From the NCBI GenBank assembly GCA_948567375.1, contig OX419760.1, forward strand, positions 44,516,001 to 44,580,000: a DNA stretch of 64,000 bases, written 5' to 3'. Positions 20,166-32,358 of this stretch are shown in pieces (within the stretch, counting starts at the first letter, position 1; every line of letters starts with the position of its first letter). The notes under the pieces are model-generated. The model saw only the letters and a list, made by a program, of their open reading frames with translations. It had not been told where the DNA came from and ran no database searches. Made by a program: the position numbers and the translations under genes. The stretch comes from Lunularia cruciata. Lineage: Eukaryota; Streptophyta; Marchantiopsida; Lunulariales; Lunulariaceae.

Positions 20166-21560
20166 TCACTTAGTAAAAGCACTTTTATATTCCATGGTGC
20201 AATTGCTCATAAAATTGCAATATATAATTGATGTGTGAAAAAACATATTTGAAGATGTAGTCCAATGTGAGAAAGTATTTTCCTTTGACCACCCTTGTTG
20301 GTAATCACAGCATAGGTGAGATAAAAAGAAAATTTTTTCTTGGAAATTGAATAAGGTAATCCACAATATTTTTATGATAAAACAAATTTTTAGAATTAGA
20401 GTAATGTTACCAACAACTTTACTTGTGATACTTAGCCTCAATAATTTTTTACCTAATTAGTAGTTCATGTATAAATACAATGTATCAACAGTGTACCTAT
20501 TATAATCTCAACCTCAATAACTTGTATTGTAAACATAGGATGATGAGACATGTCCGTATTGCATAACTTAATAAAAGAGTCCAACTTGCATAAAGCATAA
20601 TAGGAACAACAACCTTGATGGGAAGTGTATGTGATTGCAAACCACTGATATCAAGAGTATTCAATTATCTAGTAGCAATTATCACTAGAGCTTTAACATC
20701 TTTTGCTTGATCTTAACTAAGTTATCATGACAATCACCCAATAACATATCTAAAAGAAACTTACCAATCAATGATACTTCATCTTTCATGGAGCCAAAAT
20801 TATGTTCACTCAAATATTCCTAGTTGATGCACCATTCCTTGCTGTAGCTTAAATAGAATCAAACATATCTTGTGTACTTCCCAATGGTTTGACCATCACC
20901 TTCAAGTAGCACATATACTTTTTGTCACCCATTCAAAGGTTATTGTCACCAAGGTGGAAGAGCCATTGTGGAAAAGGGAAATATAAATTATCATCATAGG
21001 TAATACATACTCTACCCACTTACATATTTTTCTGTAAATGAAAAATATTAACAAACCTTCCAAATCAATATTCCTTGATGGAAAAAAATAGAATGCCTTC
21101 TTGGGTTGTTTTAGGTAAAATAGGGAGGACTTGATGAAAGTCGCCGACATGACAAAGACAATCTCATCAAAATTCACATATTTCTTTGCAAGATCACACA
21201 AAATAAAGTCAATAGCTTCAAAGGCATGCGTGTTAATCATTGGAGCCTCATCCCAAAAGATTAGCCCTGTCTACTGTATTTAGCTTTTAAAATCACTTTT
21301 CTTTGTGATTTGGTAACTAACATATGGTCAAGCACAATTATATCTTGAAGTAAGAGTGTGCTCAGTTGGCTTCTTCAAATAGAACTGCAACAATGCCAAA
21401 AGGAGTAACAACAAACACAATATCCCTAAATTTTTAATGTGTGTTTTGTGGGCTCCATCCAGTCCTCTTTGTAGAGTTTCCCTTCACCTGTTGTGTATGC
21501 ATTAATAACCACATCATAACAACTTGCTAATTGCCATTCAGGCCTAGTACGCCAATGCAA
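20166..21560 (-). pseudogene. Helitron RepHel helicase fossil
   Basis: Minus-strand pieces in order resemble a PIF1-type helicase of a plant Helitron. They are VVTPFGIVAVLF..AHSYFKI (about 21,330-21,420; compare A-S-S-G-I-A), FWDEAPM followed by HAFEAIDFILCDL at the start of the 20,902-21,240 frame (the conserved WDEAPM Walker B motif), then remnants to 20,166-20,441. In that last piece a neighbouring frame reads AVITNKG (compare AMTINKSQGQT) and is followed by LSHWTTSSNMFFH. Helicase motifs I-II and V-VI are thus in the right order. No intact motif I, Rep domain or Helitron ends (TC...CTRR) were located. It is heavily frameshifted. Confidence 0.6.
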
Positions 21561-21591
21561 ACTTCAATTTGGAATTGATCAATTGGATAGT

Positions 21592-21930
21592 TGTAATAAT
21601 ATCAAGTAAGTAGAAGCTAAGTAAAGCTAAATGAAGGTTAGACAAAATACATATAGATATTATAAAAATACTCTAGAAGCATTTGAGAAGCTTCTTGGAT
21701 AGAAGTTTCTAAAAACTTTCAAGGATCAAACAACTTGCACCCCAAGTAAATGGCTAGCTTAGCTTTTATGCCAATAAATTGGAACTCCTATGGAAGCTTC
21801 CATTGGAACCTTATATTTGGTTTACCTGTAAATTTCAAAGTCAAGGCCAAACTCAAGCATTTGGAGTTTCATTGAATTGAGAGTTTCTCATTTGATCTTC
21901 TATCTTCCTCAATTTATCCTTAGTTTGTTA
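21592..21930 (+). repeat. Chromovirus-type LTR with adjoining PBS
   Basis: The sequence starts TGTAATAATATCAAG and ends just before a primer-binding site. It resembles the 464-bp LTR at 49,510-49,973: the same start (TGTAACAATA) and the same ctagaag.ttt, cttgcaccccaagta, tagcttagctt, gcatttggg-like and atcttc.at.ctcct series. It is the 5' LTR of a partial element. Confidence 0.6.
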
Positions 21931-21933
21931 CTT

Positions 21934-21945
21934 TGGTATTAGAGT
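21934..21945 (+). promoter_or_regulatory. Primer-binding site (initiator tRNA-Met type)
   Basis: TGGTATTAGAGT follows the LTR end and differs from TGGTATCAGAGC only by C-to-T changes, as expected for a decayed tRNA-Met primer-binding site. Confidence 0.6.
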
Positions 21946-22199
21946 GAATGGATAGAATCATAATACCACCACATGAATTTCCACCAAAACATTGGGTTTT
22001 TTTATGCATTTACTACCAAAGTATCATTTCTAGCAATTCATCTTTGTATGCTTTGGCTATGTGCTCTTGAATACAATCACCTTCTCTAACAAATCATTAA
22101 TCCTTCCAATTGCGACTTACCAAGAGAGGTGTACATGTTGCATCTACATATTGACTTTGATATAACCATGAGTAGGTAGTTTGGTAGAGTAGCATTTAC

Positions 22200-22700
22200 T
22201 AGGGCAAATGCAAGAATGCTTGAAGTTATCATTATTAGGCAATAACAAACCAAGATCTTACTCAACCATTGGAAAGAGATCATGAAGGTCAATGACTTGA
22301 GCAAATGGAGAGAGAAGCTTCACAAGAAGACGAAGATTAAGTTTGATTCCTAAAACCCAAGACATTTGAAATAAGTTGATGTTGTAGAAAGTTTGCGCTT
22401 GATTTGGAATATTATCTTGAAGCTAAAAATTTTTAGATGATTTGAAAGAAATTCTCTTGGCTTCAAATCAATTAGATATAATTGCAATAGTATGGTGGTA
22501 ATTCTAAATAGAGCAAGTTCAATGGCAATTTTTTGCTCTAATCTTAACATGGGAAGAATTCTTGCATGCAACAATTGGGAGATTCTAAGCAATCAATGCT
22601 ACACAAGCTACACAAAATTGACTAGTAAAACTGAAGCAGATTGGTTTTATGAGAAGTTACATTGTATAATTCTAGATTACAATAATTTAGGTCTTATATA
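22200..22700 (+). pseudogene. Gypsy gag fragment
   Basis: Frames read on the plus strand (about 22,380-22,660) give, across stops and shifts, LEYYLEAKNF..DDLKEILLASNQLD, then a WW pair and LTWEEFLHA. This resembles the gag core of plant gypsy elements (W-E-x-F with a preceding WW). It lies directly downstream of the LTR and primer site at 21,592-21,945. The rest of the element is missing, replaced by the antisense giant-LTR fragment starting near 22,930. Confidence 0.45.
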
Positions 22701-22929
22701 TCCATGAAAGAGAAGCACTTGATTGGTTTATGTAGTGGCTGAAGCCGTATACTGAATTAGAAGTAACTTACATGAACTTAAACATTTGGAAGTGGTCATG
22801 TAATAAGCTTAACACTTTGATTCTTTGTAACTACAACTTGGTCTTCACCTAGTCCTTCACCAAACTTGCAAACATACCAAGCATGTATGGATGAGCTTAT
22901 ATTATGGAGATTGATGCTACCTAACAAAG

Positions 22930-25679
22930 ACCACTCTACAAGTAACTCACCTGATGACACTTGCACTCCTACTTCTACTACTTTGGACTTCTTCTCTAAC
23001 CTCATCTCACTACAAAGTTTATCCAAGTCTGATCTAACAAGATCTAATTTAAGACAAACATTTTATCCTACCTCTAGCATCTTTCTATCTACACGATCTT
23101 GCAGATGAATTAGAAGATTATTCAACATCGTGTCCCTCACCTTCCTCTTTTGCATCTCCTACACCAACAACTTCAACTCATGCAATCTTGCCTCTTCCAA
23201 CTTACCCTCTGCTTCAGTAGTAAGCAGCACTTTCAATTCATTTACCACTTCTCCCACTACATCCAACACCACCCCAGCTCTACTTTCTCTTTTGTTCTTT
23301 CCTCCTTTAGCTCATTCCAATACATCACCAACTCATCCTCATCATTCCAGCCTTGCTTCCTTCTCTTGCCTATTCAGAACTAGTTGATCTTTTGCTCCTC
23401 TCAGCAATCCTCACAATAGTTCTTCCTCACTACTATGCTCTATTAACTCTTGCTGCCAGGCTTGGTCCTTCTTGGCCACTCTCTTCTTCATACTCTCCAA
23501 GTCCTACTCCATCACTGCTGCACTCACATTTGAATGTATTACCTCCACTCTTGCCTCATCAATTTCCCTTTTTAGTACCTCAACCAATGCCATCTTCTCC
23601 TTCAATTCCTCCTTACACTTCACCAAGTCTTCCCTCACCACTTCCAAGTTTGTGCTTCAAAGAACTGCCTCCATTCAAAGTTCTTTGGCTTCCATCTCTA
23701 CTTGCGTTAGCTTGCTCTTAACATCAAGGTCTCCTCACTCCATTTTGTCACAACGGCTAATTCATCCTTCACATCTAGATTAGCACTTGTCATCTCCACT
23801 TTCTTCTGTTGCAGAAACACCAATAAAGGACACACAATCTTTGATAGATACTCCAATCCATCACATTTCCTTTTGTTGTCTTTGCAATCTTTGCCTTTGG
23901 TAGGTGCCTTTGATTGGTGCCTTATCCCAAAGATGCACCTTCGTATCTTCAATGTTTCTTCATCGGAACTCTCCTCCTCCTCGGCGGTAGCTTTGCTTGG
24001 GCCACCAATGACAACTTGAGTACTTCTCTTCCCCCGGCAACCCTTGGACATACCAAAGCCCTCTCTTCTTCCTTCTCACACTCACGCTTGGTTGTTGACA
24101 TATCGAGACTTGGCTTCTCTGCTTCCATAGCCCTTCCTCTCGATTGTTGGACTTCAGCTTCTCCTTCACTGCCATTGCTCAATTCCTCACTCCGCTGTGT
24201 GAACTCTTCTTCTCCTCCCAAGGCTTCTCCCTTCAACTCAGTTTCTCCCTCTGATTCCTCCTCCAAAGTTGATTCTGTCACTTCCACCGGCGTTGGCTTT
24301 GGGTTAAGTTTTTGTATCTTTTGAGGCTGCACTAGCATAATTTGTCCTTCAAGTTTAGTTTTCTTTTTGAGCAAGACATAAGAGATATCCATTTCTACTA
24401 TTTTCTCCTTTCCACTCTTCATGTGGTACTCACCTCCTTCATAAACCCGCTCCATGTAATAACATTCATCTACATCAGCTTCCTTGTGTAGATCCGGGTG
24501 AAAGTGGGACCGCATTCTACTTCTCTCCTTTAGAGTCAAAAATTCACCCCAAAGTAGAAATGAGCCGTAAAGAGTAAAAATTAGTGAGGCTGCATATCCA
24601 TTCTCCAAGCAGTGATCATATGCCCCACACGTTAGTGCAGACACTTTGCCCACTCCACCACCTCTCTTGCAAACATATGGTGAAAGAACACTACCTGCTG
24701 CATTGTGATGTAGGTGGTTTGCTCTAGCTTGAACATAGCCAGCATTGCACTCACAATCTCTCTTTGCACTGGATCTTTACAACTATCCACCTTATACCCA
24801 TTCTTGGTGCGAGGTCTATTGAAGAATTCCTAGCCTTGGCAATTTCTTCCGACGCATCACACTTCCAATAAAAGGTGACACCTCTTACCTCTCATGATTC
24901 TCTACCCAAGACTAATCTCCAATCCAACTCAGTCCATTGAGCCAAATCTCCTCTCTTCCCTTCATGCTTTGGCCCATCCTTGCAATCACTAGTGGCAATC
25001 TTTGCCATGAACCTTGGAAAACTCAGATTCCAATTCCAAGCCATAAATGTGATACAAAGCCTTGATAAGACTTTGATCCTCACCACTACATCTAATCTAC
25101 ACATTGCAAGACTCCTCATGCACTCTGCTTACTCATTTTTGGGACCATTGTGTGCTTCCTCACTCTCTGCTTATGAAAGATCAAACCCAAGATTCTAACC
25201 CACTCGTCTTGTGTATTCATAGTTTGCATTCCTTCAAGTCTACTGTGAATAGGAATAGGATAACGTTTAAACATTGCAATGCTTCCTCACTGAAATCTCA
25301 ATTTTATATGCCTTTGTTGATTGGTCATTTCTTCAGTTTGCTTCTACGTGTTACTCACCAATTCTGTGAGTTTGTTTCCTATCACTTTCAAGAACATCTT
25401 GGTTCTCTGGTAGTCACTTTCTTCCCGTGTACTTTCTTGATTGGCGGAACCCAAAGATGTTTATTACAAGATCTTTGGATCAGGTTGTGCTACCCAATAT
25501 GGAGTCATCTTCTTCATATTTCATTCTGTCCAACCCAAGTCCTTTGGACTTTAACCCAAGGTCAACTTTGGATTTATCCCAAACACACAATTCTTCATGT
25601 TTCTTCCCCATTTAGCCCTCCTTTGGCTTTACCAACGCACTTCTTCTTTAAAACTTGAAAAAAAAAAGTGAGTTCCACA
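22930..25679 (-). repeat. Giant gypsy LTR fragment (copy alpha)
   Basis: Starts in element sense at 25,679 with TGTGGAACTCAC, then a run of A/T and ttttaaagaagaagtgc, as in the LTR starts at 40,816 and 35,346. It carries the LTR-encoded protein frame in decayed form and stops near 22,930 inside the C-terminal region (VEVGVQVSSGE), so about 1 kb of the LTR end is missing. No polypurine tract precedes it, so it is a solo or truncated LTR. Confidence 0.7.
22935..25119 (-). pseudogene. LTR-encoded coiled-coil protein, copy alpha (decayed)
   Basis: Pieces in order are: 24,892-25,119 with VVVRIKVLSRLCITFMAWNW and TELDWRLVLG, matching the N-terminal region of the copy at 32,359-34,930; 23,949-24,653 with HFHPDLHKEADVDE followed by an acidic Glu/Ser-rich linker; 23,707-24,051 with YLSKIVCPLLVFLQQKK; and a tail near 22,950 with VEVGVQVSSGE. 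Frames change at least twice. It is not functional. The order of blocks is identical to the other copies. Confidence 0.6.
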
Positions 25680-26196
25680 ATATTATACATGATGGTCTAA
25701 GTAGATCAGATAGAGGAGTCACCAAAAGAGGACTTCCCTTAATACAGTAGAAGTAAAAAACACACCAAAAACTTCAAAGCTAATTTTGGAAGTCTCTAAC
25801 AAAAGAATTACACCTCAAAAAATGGAATCATACCTTTGGATGGAAAAGGCATTGCCTTCTCCCTTCCTTGTTTTTCTTGCCAAGATCTTTCCAATGGTAC
25901 CTTACCCATGTTATTCTAAGCTTCTTACATAAAGATTCCCCAAGGATTCTTTTTGGTCAAACTTGTATGAACAACCAAATAGGCAACAGATCAACATGTC
26001 ACCAATCCATGCAGCTAATCTAAGGTGTAGCTTTCTGATATATCACCAATCCACACATCTAATCTAAGAGGGTAGCTAATCTTCTTTGCTATATAATAAA
26101 GATCATGTGCTCCTTTGGGGTATCAAAGTTTTCTATGAGTTCCAACCTTGTATGCTCTTGGAATTCTAATCTTGTGTGCTTCTTGAGCTATTATAA

Positions 26197-26210
26197 TAGT
26201 ATCAGAACCT
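26197..26210 (+). promoter_or_regulatory. Primer-binding site (tRNA-Met type, decayed)
   Basis: TAGTATCAGAACCT corresponds to TGGTATCAGAGCC with G-to-A changes. It lies just after the LTR end and before gag. Confidence 0.5.
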
Positions 26211-26249
26211 AGTCAACAATGAAGCCACATTGTTACTCCAAATGAAGAA

Positions 26250-28900
26250 GACATGCAACACTAAGTCATACAAGGGATACCGTTCTATGGGCATAGTAGA
26301 GATTAGATCTTGAGAATGAATTGTTAACTTTGAATATTCATAGTAGAGATCATAGATTGTTCTATAGGTTTTTTTGCATGTAAGTACTTGGTTGATAATG
26401 CTCTTAATTGGTAAAATATTTGAAAATGATCAATTTTGGTAGAAAAAGGAGAGATCACAATAAAGGGTTGTTGAGGAGTTTCCAATTGGTGAATTTTGTG
26501 CATATAGCTCAAACCCATTTCCTGGGGTTGAAGCAAAAGAATAGCATCCAATAATATATAAAGGCATTTCTTAATATGTAGGTTGCCATGATTGATATGA
26601 GCCTAGCAAAAGCTCTTCCAACTTCAAACAAGGGTTAAAAAAAATTTTCAACAAGATCATGAAGGTCATGGTACAAAATCCTTGCACAATTTTTGAAGCC
26701 ATTGCTCCTACTCAAAAAAAGTATGAGTACTTGGAGGTAATGAAAGGGTAGCCCAAATGCAACAACATTGGGCTAAACCACCGCACTTTGGTGTACTTGT
26801 TCCTATGAAGTCAGGCAACATTAGTTTTTGAGACTACAAAGCTCAATGGTTCCTAAGAGAACAAGGACGTGTCATAGAAGGGAGAGATAGAGTCCCCAAG
26901 GGAGAAGAGGCTTGAGTAGAACAAAAAAATTGCTACAATTGCAACCTATTTGGACACAGAGCAATCAATTAACATGCATGCTTCCCTAAGGGCCCTTGAA
27001 TTCCATACATGCAACCTTTGAAAAATCTAAAGGGACAAATCTATGATGAAGATATTGAAATGACATTGAAAAATAAAGATTGCCAATAATTATACCTTGT
27101 AGCCTTATTGGCTCAAAAGAAGGAGCAAAAGCAAAGGGAGGAAGAGGAAAAGTGTGCAAAGATTAGGAAGAAAAATGACCAATTAATTAGCATAGATGGA
27201 GTCCTTGAAGGCAATCAAGTGAGAGGATTATAGACCTTGGAGAAATAAATAATCTCATGTCTTGCACTATTGTAATATGGTTTGGGATGGAACTAGAGTA
27301 GGCTGAGAGGGAGGAAGTAGAATTATCTAATGGTCAGATAGAGAGGATGGATTTTTTTTGAAAGGTAACACTCTCTATAGGAGAGTATAAGAAAGAAATT
27401 GAGTGGCAAGTGACATAGTTAACTCATTATGATGTGATCTTGGGTATGCCATGGATGGAGCACTACATCCCATGGTGGATTGGCAAAGAAAAATAGTGAG
27501 AACTAGCCAATGGAAGATATTTGGAGATAGAATACTATCCCAAAGGCATAATTATCTCTTTATGCATAAGGACAAAAACTATTAGTAAGTAAAATAGGTG
27601 TTTCATGGGTCTAATAAGAGAAATCCAAAGTGCATAGTTAAATAGACAAATTCCTAACAATTTAAAAGATGTGGCACATGAAATTAAGGATGTATTTCTT
27701 GATGATCCACCCTCAAGATTACCACCGAGGAGAGTAGACCATAAAATTGAGATAATTTTGGGAAGTACACCTCCTTGCAAAGTCCCATACCTACTATCAC
27801 CTCATGAGTTGGAAGAGGACGAGGCTTAAATTATAGATATGTTGTAGAAAGTTTTCAACCAACCTAATGTATCATCATATGGGGCTCCGGTCTTGTTTGT
27901 GAAGAAGAAGGAAAAGACTTCAGAGCCTAACCAACAAATAATGATGAATAAATATCCATTACCTCAAATGAATGACCCATTTGATCAACTCAATGAGGCA
28001 AAATACTTCACCAAACTTGATCTGTAGAGTGAGTATAATCAAACCAGGATTGCAAGAGAAGACATGTCTTTCAAATAAAGTATGGTCACTTTGAGTACCT
28101 TGTGATGTCATTCAGCTTCACCAATGCATTGGCCACTTTCATGAGTTTGATAAATGACAAGTTTTGTCTATACTTAAACAAAAAATTTATAATTTTTCTA
28201 GACGTTATCCTAGTCTATAGTAGCACAATGAAGGAGTATAAGGAACATCTAGGAGAAGTTTTCCAAATTTTGCAAAAAGAATTAGTTGTATGCCAAAATC
28301 TCAAAGTGCAAGTTTGGCAAGTTTGAGGTTAATTACTTGGGTCATAAAGTAAATGAAGAATGTATCCAAGTTTTAATAGATAAATTGATGTTATTCAATT
28401 GTGGAGTGTTCTAGAGGATCAAACTCAACTCAAGAGTTTTTGAGATTAACTCAATACCATCAACATTTGTCAAGGACTTCCAAGGTTGCACAACCCCTAA
28501 CATCCTTACTTGGCAAGGGCAAGAAATGGATGTAGGGAACCACACATGAACTTGCTTTTCAAGCATTGAAAGATGCATAAATATATGCATCAATCTTGAA
28601 ATGGTATGATTCCAAACATCCAATCAAGTTGGCTATAGATGCATCTGGCATTGCAATAGGGAATAGTTCTATAACAAGAATGGGAGGATATATGGCACAC
28701 AATTGCATACTTTCTTCACAAATTGTTCCTAGTAAAGCAAATTCTCACACCACCAAACAAGAAGAGTTGGCAATTGTCCTTGCTACCAAGCATTGGAAGC
28801 ACTATCTTGGCAAGAAGGCATTTGTATTTAAGATAGACCAAAAACTACTAGTGTACCTAAAGATACAAAAAGACCTATCCCATTGACAATTTTTTGGGTA
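26250..28900 (+). pseudogene. Gypsy gag-protease-RT-RNase H (decayed)
   Basis: The zinc knuckle at 26,931-26,981 reads CYNCNLFGH, with the final Cys position lost to a stop. YDVILGMPWM at 27,428-27,457 is the protease/RT linker. The RT has YGAPVLFVKKK (about 27,875), KYPLPQMNDPFDQL and AKYFTKLDL (about 28,000). The catalytic YxDD box reads FLDVILVYS near 28,195-28,221, with the second Asp changed to Val, so RT would be inactive even without stops. RNase H contains TTKQEELAIVLATKHWKHYL (28,749-28,808). The motif choice (LDD.LV.S, QEELA) fits chromoviruses. Many in-frame TAG/TAA codons are present. Confidence 0.75.
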
Positions 28901-29149
28901 GAGTGGATACAATAGTTTAATACGACTATTACATATGTGAAGTGCAAGAAGCAACACATGGATACCTTCACCCGGATGCCTATGGTGAAGAATCTAGTTG
29001 TAGAGATGCATGTAGAGTTTTGGAGGCTAAAATGAGTGGTATGAAAATTATAAGTGCTCAATCATCCAAGGGCATCACCCATACCCAAGGACTCACCTTC
29101 TTGGATAACAAGTTATGGATTCTCAATGCTTCAGACCTATGAACCACCA

Positions 29150-29438
29150 TTTTTGCTGAGTGCCATGATTCCACCATTGAAGATCATGCAAGAGTAGACA
29201 AAACCTTAGATGTAGTCAAATGCCTATACTATTGGCCCAAAATGGGCCAAGATGTGATGGAGTATGTTACTCTATTAGCTCTCTATTAGAAACATAAAGG
29301 CAATAACCAAGCTCTTGAAGATCTCCTTTGACCCCTTCCTACCCCTACACAAAATTGGGAGTAGGTCAGCATGGATCTTGTTTTGAATAGCCCAAGACCT
29401 CCTCAAGTTTTGAATCCATAAATGTCTTTGTGGACCAA
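29150..29438 (+). pseudogene. Gypsy integrase fragment
   Basis: The frame reads DHARVDKTLDVVKCLYYWPKMG, then the start of the catalytic core (VSMDLVLNSP..., INVFVDQ). It stops where TGTGG of the following element begins at 29,439. The core's downstream acidic residues are absent. Confidence 0.65.
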
Positions 29439-31229
29439 TGTGGTACCCACAAGTTTACATTTTTACAAGTTTAAAAAAAGGCGTATTGTTAGAGCCAAAG
29501 TGAGGCTAAATGAGGAAGAAAAGAGAAGAATCATGTGTTTAAGGTAGACCCAAAGAAGTTGATTTGTGCCAAAGGAAGGAGAACTTGGATTGGAATTATA
29601 GGATGGTAGACCCAAAGTTACATTACCTCACATTAGGATGATCAACCTGACTGATGTCAAAATTTAAGGATGCACATTTGGAAGTAATGCACTCCAAGGT
29701 CACCGTGGTAGTAATTGAGCAAGAATTGGAGAGATTGAGATTTTGGTAGTGGAGAAAGTCAAGCATGGCAAAGTGAGTTGGCCAATCAGTGTCACAAAGA
29801 AGAGAGATTATGAGATTTGGTGAAGCGAGTATAGGTGCAAATTGTCCATTATGCAAAGAGAAGAGGACTTTGAAGGAGGAATTTGAGGAGGATTTTAGAA
29901 ATATCAAGTTGAGTTGGAAGTAGAAAGAGCTCGTGAGAAGATGATTCTGAAGTAAGTAGAAGACCTCATTGGGAGGGTAAAGGTGATGTTAAGTATAAAA
30001 GCAGAAGTGAAGTTGAAAGAAGCAAGACTGCACAAGTTGAAGTTGTTAGTGCGGGAGATGAGAAAGAGGAAGGCAAAGGACGTTGATATGAATAATCTTT
30101 TAGTTTATCTTAGAGATCAAGTAGATAGGAAGATGATTGAAGTAGGAGATAATGTTGTCTCAGATTAGATCTTGTGAGATCAGAATTAGATAAACTTCAC
30201 AATGATTTGAAGATAGGAACCCAATGTGAAGGAATTGAAGTAGGAGTGCAAGTGTCTTTAAGTGAGATACTTGAGACATTAGAAGAAATTAGAGTAGAGA
30301 TGATGACTTCAATTGCAATCCAGACTGAAGATGTGATAGTAAGAGAAGTAGGAGATGAACCAAAAGTGCAAGAGAAGATTGCTATTGCATTGGGTGTAGA
30401 AGCTGAAGTAGAAGTAGACATTGGGTGGGAGTAGTAATAGTTTTGAGATATGATGAAGTAGAGTGACAATTTGGATCTACGGATTTGTAAAGTAGCAATT
30501 GAAATGGTATATAGTTAAATAACTCTTCAAGTTCTTGGCTTATTTAAAGAAGGCATTTTCAATGTTGCAAATTCACTTAGTTCAATTTAGAACTATAATT
30601 ATGAAGTTGAAGTTAATTACAAAGTGCTATAACTCAATGCTTGTTGTTTCAGCTTAATTGTGAGTATCTACCTATATGTGTGCTTGTGAGTGTTTGGAGA
30701 AGTTCAAATTGCAAGTCTGAGTGTGTTAGATGTTGGATTTTGTAGTTCTGATTCCATTCTGTGTGTTTGACTGAGTGGAATGCAATCAAAGCAATGCCTT
30801 GATAAATCTGGGAGAAATGGTAGTGTTGGTAGTATTCTGCATTTGTGATCATAATGTTGGATTGATGTAAAGCAATTTTTAATTGAGGAAGTTGTGCCTT
30901 TAGTGGAGGGAAGGAAAACAATTCTGAGGCAAAGTCACCTTGTGGTGAAGTAGCCTTCTTTGGAAGAACTGAATCATCACAATCAAGATTGAATTGGAAA
31001 GACTTTGATCAATTGTGATTATAAGTGATATTAATTTGTCACAAGATGGTAAATTGAGCACTTGTTACTCTCTTTTGAGTGTGGTTTCTACCCAAGAGGC
31101 TAAGACACAACCAAGAAGACTATTTGTGACATTTTACTTTGTATTTGACAATTCTTGACTTATATCTTTATAAGAACAAATGATTTACTTACTGATTATC
31201 ACAAAAGTGATATTTGTTGGGTTGTCACA
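29439..31229 (+). repeat. 5' LTR, internally deleted (copy beta, 1.79 kb)
   Basis: It starts TGTGGTACCCACA and ends TTGTCACA. The first ~215 bp follow the 3' LTR at 40,816 (aaagtgaggctaaatgagg, gtagacccaaagt). It then jumps near 29,655 to the middle of the LTR protein frame (KFKD.HLE.MHSK-like), losing the N-terminal and acidic regions. The final ~795 bp after the protein stop (30,434) match the 31,566 and 51,121-51,890 copies. Two kilobases are missing relative to 31,566-35,346. Confidence 0.75.
29640..30434 (+). pseudogene. LTR-encoded coiled-coil protein, copy beta (C-terminal half)
   Basis: Open pieces 29,983-30,168 (KAEVKLKEARLHKLKLL, basic and heptad-like) and 30,174-30,434, ending EVEVDIGWE-stop. 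The C-terminus aligns with DEVDIGLD-stop at 32,359 and EVEVDIGFE-stop at 51,120. The segment IEVGVQVSLSEILETLEEI is shared with copies alpha and delta. The N-terminal half is deleted. Confidence 0.65.
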
Positions 31230-31236
31230 TGATTTT

Positions 31237-31254
31237 TGGCATTGATGGTAAGGA
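31237..31254 (+). promoter_or_regulatory. Primer-binding site, tRNA-Asp (Athila/Tat) type, decayed
   Basis: TGGCATTGATGGTAAGGA starts 8 bases after the LTR terminal CA. It corresponds to TGGCGCCGTTGCCGGGGA, with most differences being C-to-T or G-to-A. A better-kept version occurs on the minus strand at 41,892-41,910. Confidence 0.55.
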
Positions 31255-32358
31255 TACAAATCTTGGGGGTGGAACATTATGAAGCCAAATTGAAAGCTAA
31301 TTTTCCATCAAATATAAATGTTTGCATTGAGAGAAAAATGGGAGGAGAGTGCTCATAAAAGAACTTTACAATGTGAAGAAGAGAAATGTGAGAAAAGCCA
31401 AACTCAATACTAAAGAATCTGAGAAGGAGGCATTTGATCTGCAACTTCTTCAAAGTTCAAGAAGCCTTGTAAGCACTCAAAAAGAAGAAACATGAATCTG
31501 GGTGGTGAGACTTCTTTATATCCCCTCATCCCAAGAGAAAGAAAGACACAAATGGGCAAACATATTGTGACAACCCGGCAAATATCACTTTTGTGGTAAT
31601 CAAGTAAGTAAAGTTCATTCCCGTAGAGATACGAGTCAGATATGTCTAAATACAAAGCAAAGTAATGATTTCAATTCTTATTGGTTGCGTCTTTAATCTG
31701 TCTGGTAGAAACCACACCCAGAAGAGAGTAACAAGCACTGACTCGCAGGCTTGTCATGAATTAACACTTCCTAATCACAACTCCTTCAATTCTTTCCAAA
31801 CAATCTTGATTGTGATGATTCAAGCTCTCCCAAAAACGGCACTTCACTGCAAAACGACTTCACCTCAGAATTGTGTTCTACCCCTCCACTGAAGACACAA
31901 CTTCCTTGATCTAAATTGCTTCACATCAACTTCGCACTACACTCACAAATGCAGAATACTACCAACACTACAATTCCTTTTAGATCTATCAAGGCATTGC
32001 TTCGATTGCACTTCACTCAAGATTTAACACACAAAATGAAGATCAAGGCTGTGGAATCCAACATCCAACAAGCACACTGACCTGCACTTCAAATTTCTTC
32101 ACACACTCACAAATACAAGTACAACGTTGATACTCGGAATCAAGCTCAAGCAACGAGCACTACTTCACATCACTTTGCTTTATCTATTCTCAGAAATTAT
32201 GAGCACTGAACAACATTTCTCTGCAAATGCCACTCTTAAATAGAGAAGTAATCAACAGTTCTAACAACTATACCATTTTACAACAACTTTTCTAACCTGC
32301 AGATCCAAAATGTCAAAGCACCACTTCATATCTGCCTCTTCAAATCTCAAAACTGTTA

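Larger units (their letters stand above)
25680..29438 (+). mobile_element. Decayed chromovirus-like gypsy element, truncated in integrase
   Basis: In order on the plus strand: LTR end, primer site (26,197-26,210), gag with zinc knuckle, protease-RT linker, RT, RNase H and the first half of integrase. It breaks off at 29,438 where the 5' LTR of another gypsy starts (TGTGG). The 5' LTR start was not resolved; the left neighbour ends at 25,679. The remaining integrase, the 3' LTR and any chromodomain are not found nearby. Confidence 0.7.

Noticed and set aside
23130-24324. Plus-strand Ser/Pro-rich frames at 23.1-24.3 kb
   Set aside because: These are shadows of the minus-strand acidic coiled-coil LTR protein (copy alpha).
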